From the NCBI GenBank assembly GCA_016926765.1, contig JAFGNY010000217.1, positions 1 to 9,814 of the forward strand: 9,814 bases of DNA. Direction: 5' to 3'. Source of the DNA: Bacteroidales bacterium. GTDB lineage: Bacteria; Bacteroidota; Bacteroidia; Bacteroidales; FEN-979. Positions 1 to 5,681 of this stretch are shown here, one piece after another (the first letter of the stretch is position 1; every line of letters starts with the position of its first letter). Made by a program: the position numbers and the translations under genes. The notes under the pieces are model-generated. The model saw only the letters and a program-made list of their open reading frames with translations. It made no database searches and had not been told where the DNA came from.

Positions 1-91
1 AGTGGTGGCAAATACAGAGTATACCCCAAGCGTATCCTATTATCCCTCACTCAACAGCAATGCCTTCTCCGTCAGGTGCCTGAAAGACTGA
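1..91 (+). CDS. FISUMP-domain protein, C-terminal fragment (5' end outside window)
   Basis: The frame with codons starting at base 2 is open from the window edge to a TGA at 89-91 and ends in the residues AFSVRCLKD. The same ending, RSVRCLKD, closes the FISUMP pseudogene at 5645 in this window, and an SVRC-(L/V)-K-D end is typical of the FISUMP domain (Fibrobacter succinogenes major paralogous domain), which is abundant in secreted proteins and lipoproteins of Bacteroidota. Only about 29 residues are visible, so domain order, signal peptide and function cannot be judged. The next gene starts about 31 bases downstream on the same strand, so the two may be cotranscribed. The molecular role of FISUMP proteins is not established. 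Confidence 0.75.
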   Translation, partial: VVANTEYTPSVSYYPSLNSNAFSVRCLKD

Positions 92-122
92 GGGTTAAGA
101 AATTTCTACTATCCGAATGACA

Positions 123-593
123 ATGAAAAAAACACGTTCCCTTTTTACTCTCCTTGCAGTTGGAATCATGATTTGGGAGGGTTGTTCGAAAAAAGAAGAG
201 CCTCCCCCTTCTACGGAAGGATATTCTGTTAACGGAGGAACAACGAGCCATAAGAACGGTTCGATCTGTATGGATTGCCATAACGCATCGGCAACAACCA
301 CCTACCAATGGGTTGTTGCAGGATCGGTCTATAAACCAGATCAAACGACCCCTGCTCCCAATGGGATTCTCTTCTTCTGGACAAAAGCAAACGGTACCGG
401 CGATATCATTTCGACGCTGGAGATCGATGCGAATGGGAATTTCTTCACTAACGTCTCGATTCTTCCCGGATTGGGAGCCTATCCACAATTGCGTGGGGTT
501 TCGGGTGACGTTAAAAATATGCCAGTTCTGGCAACAACGGGAAACTGTAACTCATGTCACGGAGTAACGGATGATCCGATCTGGGTTAATTGA
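123..593 (+). CDS. Putative diheme c-type cytochrome-like secreted protein or lipoprotein
   Basis: A 156-residue protein read from the ATG at 123 (MKKTRS); an ATG two codons earlier at 117 is possible. The N-terminus is a hydrophobic export signal followed by Cys21 in the context WEGCSKKEE. The lipobox is atypical (W at -3) but the charged, proline-rich stretch after it fits a lipoprotein linker. Two CXXCH heme c motifs are present: CMDCH at about 49-53 and CNSCH at about 142-146. Between them, residues about 65-115 (VAGSVY ... NGILFFW ... IDANGNFF) read like a small transthyretin/carboxypeptidase-regulatory-like beta domain. His43, just before the first motif, could be a distal ligand, which is inference. 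If hemes are attached, the protein would sit in the periplasm or on the membrane and could carry electrons; the partner is unknown. It converges with ftcD and its stop abuts an octamer repeat. Confidence 0.75.
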   Translation: MKKTRSLFTLLAVGIMIWEGCSKKEEPPPSTEGYSVNGGTTSHKNGSICMDCHNASATTTYQWVVAGSVYKPDQTTPAPNGILFFWTKANGTGDIISTLEIDANGNFFTNVSILPGLGAYPQLRGVSGDVKNMPVLATTGNCNSCHGVTDDPIWVN

Positions 594-621
594 CAAGCGG
601 ACAGGCGGACAAGCGGACAGG
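593..621. repeat. Octamer tandem repeat ACA(A/G)GCGG, ABAB pattern, at a convergent gene junction
   Basis: Three and a half 8-bp units run without gaps: ACAAGCGG at 593-600, ACAGGCGG at 601-608, ACAAGCGG at 609-616, then a partial ACAGG at 617-621. Units alternate A/G at their fourth base, so the true period is 16 bp. The array overlaps the last base of the cytochrome-like stop codon (591-593) and ends one base before the ftcD stop (622-624). It fills the whole space between two convergent genes. No hairpin or T-tract that would make a conventional terminator is visible. Confidence 0.85.
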
Positions 622-2307
622 TTAGGAGATTTTCGATTGAACGATTTGTAGGATATCGGATTCCTTGATTTTTGTTTTCTCCACGATTTCGTCGGCCTCG
701 TTGAGGATTTTTTCCAGGAATTCCTTATCTTTAACACCTGATGCGTTGATTTTCACATTGAGGTAAGCGCCGATCACAGCCGAACGGGCACAAAGAGCAC
801 CTACACCGGCATCGGAAACAGAATTCGGGTTTCCTGTTTCAGCCATAGCCTGAATAATCTCCATCGATTCATAAGCGCGTTTCATGGTGCGGAAAGGAAT
901 ATCGATGGCATATTTCGTGGCTTCCTGAATGGCAGAAGAACGAGCCGCTTTCTCCTCATCGCTCCCTTTTGGAAGTCCGAACGCATCCATGATGCGGTTG
1001 AAAGCACGGGTATCTTCGTCAACCAGGAAGAGCAGTTCATCTTTGATCCTCTGGCCCTTATCGGCCCAGTCGGAGAACTCTTTCCAACGATCATCCCAAC
1101 CGGCTTTGTGCGAGGAGAGGTTTGCCACCATCGTTGCCAGGGAGATTCCCAAAGCCCCGATATAGGCGGAGACTGAGCCGCCACCCGGAGCCGGGGACTC
1201 GGAAGCCGTTTCGTTGGCAAAGCCTTTACAGGTCATGCTGATCAGCTTCTCCCGGGAAGGATCTTCGAGCAGGTACTCGATGACCTTCTCTTTGGGGTTG
1301 AACGGTTTCAGATCATCCAAACCAAGCGATTTCACTGCAATTTTGATAATCTCCTCTTCCGAAATACCGGTAGACCGGTTCTGTTTCTCCAGAAAATATT
1401 TTCCGGCATCGATCATCGCTTTTTTCGGGATCAACCCCACAAGTTCAGAACCGGTCACGCGCATGCCCCGCTCCCGGGCTTTATCACAGGTCTCCTCAAA
1501 GGCAATATGCACCGGTGTGATGCTGATGTTGGTAAGGTTGATAGAGATCTGGGCAATGCCATACTCTTCAATGAACCAACCGATCGCTTTGCAAGCCTTC
1601 AGCGCTCCCGGGATCCAGATTTCGTTACCGTTTGCATCGAGTTTCTTTTTTCCGGTGACCGGATTTCCTTCCCGTTCGGGCCGTCCTTTTTCACGGATAT
1701 CAAACGCTACAGCATTGGCACGCCGGGTGGAAGTAGTGTTGAGGTTCACGTTGTAGGCAACTAAAAAGTCTCTCGCTCCGATAGCGATCGCACCGGTATG
1801 GGGATTGAATTTCGCCGGGCCGAAATCGGGTTTCCATTTCGGGTCTTTCAGCTTGTCGGGCAATCCCTCATACTCCCCCGCCCGGCAGTTGGCCAGGTTA
1901 CGGCGCTCGGGAGTGAAGGCTGCGTTCTCATAACAGTAGACGGGAATCTCCAACTCTTTCCCTACCCGCGCAGCCAACCGATGGGCATAAGCCGCCGTCT
2001 CTTCCATCGTGATGTCGGCAATCGGGACAAACGGACAAACATCTGTAGCGCCAAACCGTGGGTGCTCCCCATGATGCTTGCTCATATCGATCACCTGACC
2101 GGCTTTTTTGATGGCCTGAAAAGCAGCTTCAACCACGGATTCCGGAGTCCCTACGAATGTCACAACCGTACGGTTGGTGGCTTTCCCGGGATCAACATCC
2201 AGCAGTTTGACTCCTTCAATCTTTTCAATCTCGTCAGTGATCTGTTTGATGAGAGACATATCCTGTCCTTCGGAAAAATTTGGGACGCATTCGATTAATT
2301 GTTTCAT
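622..2307 (-). CDS. ftcD: Bifunctional glutamate formimidoyltransferase / formimidoyltetrahydrofolate cyclodeaminase
   Basis: A 561-residue cytosolic enzyme of histidine degradation. The first activity moves the formimidoyl group of N-formimidoyl-L-glutamate to tetrahydrofolate, giving glutamate. The second removes ammonia to give 5,10-methenyl-THF. The N-terminal formiminotransferase subdomain (about 3-180) begins IECVPNFSEGQD and contains HHGEHPRFGATDVCPF, with His82 at the position of the catalytic histidine of the mammalian enzyme. A second subdomain runs to about 325. The cyclodeaminase domain (about 345-555) carries PAPGGGSVSA with PGGGS at 374-378, and VDEDTRAFNRIMDAFGLPKG. Length and fusion match the vertebrate-type FTCD also found in Bacteroidota, and both halves look intact. 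The ATG at 2307 is chosen because the family start motif follows within a few residues and a -7 element lies about 45 bases upstream. Its pathway partner hutI is on the same strand about 3.3 kb away, separated by unrelated genes. Confidence 0.96.
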   Translation of the reverse strand: MKQLIECVPNFSEGQDMSLIKQITDEIEKIEGVKLLDVDPGKATNRTVVTFVGTPESVVEAAFQAIKKAGQVIDMSKHHGEHPRFGATDVCPFVPIADITMEETAAYAHRLAARVGKELEIPVYCYENAAFTPERRNLANCRAGEYEGLPDKLKDPKWKPDFGPAKFNPHTGAIAIGARDFLVAYNVNLNTTSTRRANAVAFDIREKGRPEREGNPVTGKKKLDANGNEIWIPGALKACKAIGWFIEEYGIAQISINLTNISITPVHIAFEETCDKARERGMRVTGSELVGLIPKKAMIDAGKYFLEKQNRSTGISEEEIIKIAVKSLGLDDLKPFNPKEKVIEYLLEDPSREKLISMTCKGFANETASESPAPGGGSVSAYIGALGISLATMVANLSSHKAGWDDRWKEFSDWADKGQRIKDELLFLVDEDTRAFNRIMDAFGLPKGSDEEKAARSSAIQEATKYAIDIPFRTMKRAYESMEIIQAMAETGNPNSVSDAGVGALCARSAVIGAYLNVKINASGVKDKEFLEKILNEADEIVEKTKIKESDILQIVQSKIS

Positions 2308-2341
2308 AGTGAAATGGCGAAGTGAAATGGCGAAGTGAAAT
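2308..2341. repeat. 13-bp tandem repeat AGTGAAATGGCGA in the ftcD leader
   Basis: Two perfect 13-bp copies (2308-2320 and 2321-2333) are followed by a partial third copy (2334-2341). The array abuts the ftcD start codon (2305-2307) and lies between it and the putative -7 element at 2353-2360, so it would occupy most of the 5' untranslated leader of ftcD. Read in the mRNA direction the unit is TCGCCATTTCACT, which offers no recognisable ribosome-binding sequence. Any effect on translation is inference. Confidence 0.9.
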
Positions 2342-2352
2342 TATTTTCAGGG

Positions 2353-2360
2353 CAAAATTA
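2353..2360 (-). promoter_or_regulatory. Putative Bacteroidota -7 promoter element for ftcD
   Basis: On the minus strand the sequence reads TAATTTTG, matching the TAnnTTTG -7 consensus of the Bacteroidota primary sigma factor. Transcription would start a few bases downstream, leaving a leader of roughly 40 bases before the ftcD ATG at 2307. I see no convincing -33 TTTG/TTG element at the expected spacing, so this is a motif match with plausible position only. Confidence 0.45.
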
Positions 2361-2374
2361 GGAAAATCTAGTTT

Positions 2375-2409
2375 ATCTGTGAAAATCTGTGTTAACGTTG
2401 TAATCTGTG
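2375..2409. repeat. Three spaced copies of ATCTGTG between divergent genes
   Basis: ATCTGTG occurs at 2375-2381, 2385-2391 and 2403-2409, all in direct orientation, with spacings of 10 and 18 bases. They sit between the putative -7 elements of divergent ftcD and the metallopeptidase gene. AATCTGTG-rich intergenic stretches are, from memory, common in Bacteroidota genomes. This may be one of those dispersed repeats or a set of binding sites; the sequence alone does not decide. Confidence 0.6.
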
Positions 2410-2430
2410 TTCCATATCTTTTATAATGAT

Positions 2431-2438
2431 TAAATTTG
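2431..2438 (+). promoter_or_regulatory. Putative -7 promoter element for the metallopeptidase gene
   Basis: TAAATTTG fits the TAnnTTTG consensus and lies 24 bases before the ATG at 2463, a usual distance for short Bacteroidota leaders. A clear -33 partner is not visible about 19 bases upstream. Confidence 0.45.
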
Positions 2439-2462
2439 AGACCCAATCAATAAACAAAATCC

Positions 2463-4511
2463 ATGAAAAAGTATTTCGTCTTCTTATTCGTTCCGGCACT
2501 TTTTCTCTTTTCCCAGTGCCAGCAAGTTAAAAAAGAACAAACTGCCCGGTTCATTCCGCAGTCTTCCGTTGATTCGACTATTAACCGCATTGTCACAAAT
2601 TACAGCGAAGAGGAGCTCTTCTTCGTTTCAAAAGGGGTAAACCAGGTGGCTTCCCTCTGGCGTGAAAGCGACGGTTCAGTGGACGATTTTGAAGCCTTCT
2701 GCGAGGAAAATTATGTATCTGATCCTGAGTCCCTGAATAAGCTGTTTCTAAGACTTTCAGAAAATTTTGAGATCCTCTTCGGTTTTAACAACATGGTGAG
2801 CCTGCGGCTGAAAGAACCCGTCCATCTCTCCACCTATGAACTGCTCGACGTAGATGAGATCTTTGCGGCATATGAACCCGGATCTCACTTCAAGGATGAT
2901 TTTTTTGCCAACAAGGTCGCATTTATCGCAGCTCTCAACTTCCCCTATTACACACTGGAAGAAAAAACCAGCTACGCAAAAAAATGGAGCCGTCTTGAAT
3001 GGGCCTATGCCCGGATGGGCGACATGTTCACTACCAGAGTCCCTGCCGAAGTGAACCAGAAGGTTTCAGCAGCCCTCTCAGATGCCGACAATTACATCTC
3101 TCAGTACAATATTTACGTTGGAAATATAGTGGATGACCAGATGCAGACCCATTTCCCGAAGGAGATGAAACTCCTCTCCCATTGGAATCTCCGCGATGAA
3201 ATCAAAGCCAACTATAACGGCGGAGGGGAAGGGCTGCTCAAGCAGCAGATGATTTTCAAGGTGATGCTGCATATCATCAACCAGGATATCCCGGAAGCCG
3301 TGATCAACAATCCGGATCTTCAGTGGAACACTACTACCAATACGGTATACAAAGCGGGTGTGGCAGAGGCTTCCACCCCAGAACCGGATACGCGCTACAG
3401 CGTGCTGTTAAATAATTTCCGGGCGCTGAAGCTGGTAGATTCATATACCCCTCAGTATCCTACATTTATCCAGAGGGCCTTCGACGGAGGGATGGAGATC
3501 TCCCAAAACGATGTGGAGAATCTCTTTAAGGAGCTCTGTTCTTCAGCCCAGGTAAAAAAAGTGGCTGACCTGATCAAGAAGCGTCTCGGTCGTGACCTCC
3601 AGCCATTCGACATCTGGTACGACGGGTTCAAATCACGCAGCAGCCTTAACCAGTCGATGCTCGACAAAATGACACGGGAAAAATACCCCAACACCCAGGC
3701 CTTTGAGAAAGATATTCCCAACATCCTGATGAAGCTTGGATTTCAACCTGCAACAGCCAGCGAGATCGCATCACACATCACCGTGGATCCGGCACGTGGT
3801 TCGGGACACGCCTGGGGCGCCTCAATGAAAGGCGACAAAGCACACCTGCGAACCCGGATCGGACCGGATGGGATGGACTACAAAGGCTATAACATCGCAA
3901 TGCACGAGCTCGGCCACAATGTAGAACAGACCATTTCCCTCTATTTTATCGATTATTACCTGCTTCAGGGTGTTCCCAACACCGCGTTTACCGAAGCGCT
4001 TGCCTTTACCTTCCAGTCCCGCGACCTCGACGTCCTGGGTTTTGTCAACAACGATCCGGCCAAAGAGTCCCTGGATGCCCTCGACAATTTCTGGTCGGCT
4101 TACGAGATCATGGGGGTTTCGATGGTGGATATGGCGGTGTGGCAGTGGATGTATGACCACCCGGATGCCACTCCGTCGCAATTGAAAGAGACGGTGATCG
4201 CTACTGCTACAAAGGTGTGGAATAACTACTATGCCGATGCCTTCGGTGTGAAAGACTCGCCCATCCTGGCGATCTATTCCCATATGATCGACAATCCGCT
4301 CTACCTTTCCAATTACCCGGTCGGACATCTCATTGATTTCCAGCTCGCAGGATACCTGAAAGACAAGAACTTTGCCGATGAAGTACTGCGGATCTACGCC
4401 CTGGGAGATATCATCCCGCAATTTTGGATGCGTGAAGCCGTTGGCGAGGAGATCAGTATCAGGCCCTTGCTGGATGCCACGGAGAGAGCGCTGGAGGTGG
4501 TAAAGGAATAG
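2463..4511 (+). CDS. Secreted zinc metallopeptidase (gluzincin-type, HELGH), probable lipoprotein
   Basis: A 682-residue protein. The N-terminus MKKYFVFLFVPALFLF is an export signal followed by SQCQQ. Cys19 could be lipidated, although Gln at -1 is atypical. A long, mostly helical region without an obvious domain name follows. Near the C-terminal third is the zinc motif MHELGHN with His481, Glu482 and His485, and 26 residues later FTEALAF with Glu511, the spacing expected of a third zinc ligand in MA-clan gluzincins. Further on, NPLYLSNYPVGHLIDFQ (from residue 611) resembles the conserved C-terminal helix of M3/M2-like peptidases. It is probably a peptidase acting on peptides in the periplasm or at the surface, but I cannot assign a named family. 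It is not M49, which has HExxxH. The ATG at 2463 is supported by the signal peptide and the -7 element. It stands alone between divergent ftcD and a decayed region. Confidence 0.85.
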   Translation: MKKYFVFLFVPALFLFSQCQQVKKEQTARFIPQSSVDSTINRIVTNYSEEELFFVSKGVNQVASLWRESDGSVDDFEAFCEENYVSDPESLNKLFLRLSENFEILFGFNNMVSLRLKEPVHLSTYELLDVDEIFAAYEPGSHFKDDFFANKVAFIAALNFPYYTLEEKTSYAKKWSRLEWAYARMGDMFTTRVPAEVNQKVSAALSDADNYISQYNIYVGNIVDDQMQTHFPKEMKLLSHWNLRDEIKANYNGGGEGLLKQQMIFKVMLHIINQDIPEAVINNPDLQWNTTTNTVYKAGVAEASTPEPDTRYSVLLNNFRALKLVDSYTPQYPTFIQRAFDGGMEISQNDVENLFKELCSSAQVKKVADLIKKRLGRDLQPFDIWYDGFKSRSSLNQSMLDKMTREKYPNTQAFEKDIPNILMKLGFQPATASEIASHITVDPARGSGHAWGASMKGDKAHLRTRIGPDGMDYKGYNIAMHELGHNVEQTISLYFIDYYLLQGVPNTAFTEALAFTFQSRDLDVLGFVNNDPAKESLDALDNFWSAYEIMGVSMVDMAVWQWMYDHPDATPSQLKETVIATATKVWNNYYADAFGVKDSPILAIYSHMIDNPLYLSNYPVGHLIDFQLAGYLKDKNFADEVLRIYALGDIIPQFWMREAVGEEISIRPLLDATERALEVVKE

Positions 4512-4551
4512 GATCATTAGGAATGCAGGAAAGTGGGTCACGCCCCCCCAG

Positions 4552-4641
4552 ACAATAAACCTGTCGAACCTGTTAAAAGACCTTTATATCTGGAAAATCA
4601 CAGGAGAAACCGGCACTGTAACAGGCAAACTGACGATGGAA
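4552..4641 (+). pseudogene. Relic of a T9SS type A C-terminal sorting domain
   Basis: Read from base 4552, the frame gives TINLSNLLKDLYIWKIT, followed by GETGTVTGKLTME. This matches the end of T9SS sorting domains (INLS.L..GLY..KI....G....KL). It also aligns with the intact tail of the C10 peptidase in this window, which reads INLIPIAKGVYMLRIT and then an EQGVSNTKV segment. The frame continues open to 4695 but has no start codon, signal peptide or YPNP-type beginning. The typical protein end is followed by unrelated residues, and the next recognisable coding sequence (from 4662) is in another frame. I read this as a leftover from a deleted gene for a T9SS-secreted protein. The rest of 4512-4661 shows nothing else I recognise apart from a short C-run near 4543-4549. 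Confidence 0.55.
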
Positions 4642-4661
4642 TCATCTTGGAGAAAGAATAA

Positions 4662-5645
4662 CAATTTATCACCAGCAATGGGGGCGTTGTTATAACCCGA
4701 TGTGGCATATGTTATAGTATCAATCCTAATCCCACTATTGGACAAGATACCGTAGAATCATCAAGCGGTCTCGCTGATTTTTCCTGCCTTCTTACAGGAA
4801 TGAATCCCTCAACGACCTATTATTTCAGGGCATTTGCCATCAATCATGTCGGTGCGGGATACGGTGAAGAAAAGAGTTTCACCACCCTGGAGGAGCCGGT
4901 CATCCTGCCGACAGTACAAACCCATCCTCCGGTACAGATCACCAACACCTCCGCCGTTTGTAGCGGAACAGTACAAGATGAGGGCACTTCTCCTGTTGTT
5001 TTCAGAGGGATCTGTTGGAGCACTTCTCCGGATCCCTCTTTATCAGACACCTGCACTGTTGAAGGTTCCGGCCCAGGGAGTTTTTCAAGCCAGTTGACCG
5101 GGTTATCGTAGAGTACTACTTTTTACGTAAGAGCCTATGCCATCAGCGAAGCCGGGACCTCTTATGGTGCTGAGGAAAATTTTACCACGCAGGAAAGCGT
5201 TCCGTCTGGAGAACCCTGCCCGGGGCTACCAACCTTCACGGATCCGCGCGACGGACAGATCTATCCCACTGTTCAGATCGGAGATCAATGCTGGTTACAA
5301 AAAAACCTGAATTACAATGACCCCAACAGTAAATGTTACAACGATAATCCCTCCAATTGTAATACCTACGGACGATTGTACACCTGGACGACAGCGATAA
5401 TTGTCTGTCCTGAGAGCTGGCCTCTCCCCAGTGATGCAGAGTGGAAGATACTGGAAGGCAATGCCGACAGTCAATTCGGCGCTGGGGATCCCGAATGGAA
5501 TGGATGGCAATGGCGGGGATTTAATTCTGATCAATACTCAGTAGCCGAAGCATTCGGGCGTGTGCTTTCTTATAGTGAAAACGGTGTATACCGTTTTCGT
5601 GCACAAAAACCGGAGGGCCGTTCAGTCAGATGCCTGAAAGATTGA
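4662..5645 (+). pseudogene. Fn3-like/FISUMP-domain surface protein, disrupted by a nonsense codon and lacking its 5' end
   Basis: One frame runs from just after a TAA at 4659-4661 to a TGA at 5643-5645, interrupted only by TAG at 5109-5111. It encodes two tandem Fn3-like repeats of roughly 90 residues. The first holds ITSNGGVVITRCGICYS and later STTYYFRAFAIN; the second holds VVFRGICWSTSPDPSLSD and later STTFYVRAYAIS. Each ends in a GYGEEKSFTT or SYGAEENFTT motif. A FISUMP domain follows (DGQIYPTVQIGDQCWLQKNL, YGRLYTWTTAI, PLPSDAEWKILEG, ending GRSVRCLKD). The TAG lies where repeat 1 has Pro (NPSTTYY versus S-stop-STTFY), so one base change such as GAG to TAG could explain it. No signal peptide or start is visible upstream. 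Intact relatives are exported Bacteroidota proteins of unknown role. A shorter product from the ATG at 5376 would contain only part of the FISUMP domain and seems unlikely. Confidence 0.8.
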
Positions 5646-5649
5646 ACCC

Positions 5650-5681
5650 ACCATTTTACCATTGTACCATTTTACCATTTA
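5650..5681. repeat. Octamer tandem repeat ACCATT(T/G)T, ABAB pattern, at a convergent gene junction and overlapping the hutI 3' end
   Basis: Four contiguous 8-bp units: ACCATTTT at 5650-5657, ACCATTGT at 5658-5665, ACCATTTT at 5666-5673 and ACCATTTA at 5674-5681. The T/G alternation gives a 16-bp higher-order period, as in the other convergent junction at 593-621, although the base sequences differ. The array begins four bases after the FISUMP pseudogene stop. The last codons of hutI (NGKMVQW and TAA) lie within it. Confidence 0.88.

Noticed and set aside
1798..2298. 166-codon open frame on the plus strand opposite ftcD
   Set aside because: It is antisense to the conserved formiminotransferase N-terminus, including the His82 region.
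2308..2360. Riboswitch or structured leader upstream of ftcD
   Set aside because: The leader is only about 40 bases and mostly tandem repeat; no conserved aptamer-like pairing is visible.
2463..4511. Dipeptidyl peptidase III (M49)
   Set aside because: M49 enzymes carry HExxxH (HELLGH). This protein has HELGH (HExxH) with Glu 26 residues later, so it belongs to a different gluzincin group.
3822..4541. 239-codon open frame on the minus strand opposite the metallopeptidase
   Set aside because: It is antisense to the HELGH zinc motif region, has no recognisable domain and no promoter; treated as a shadow frame.
5109..5111. Programmed stop-codon readthrough or amber recoding
   Set aside because: There is no sign of recoding elsewhere, and other genes in the window stop normally (including TAG at 4509-4511). 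The gene also lacks its 5' end, so simple decay is more likely.
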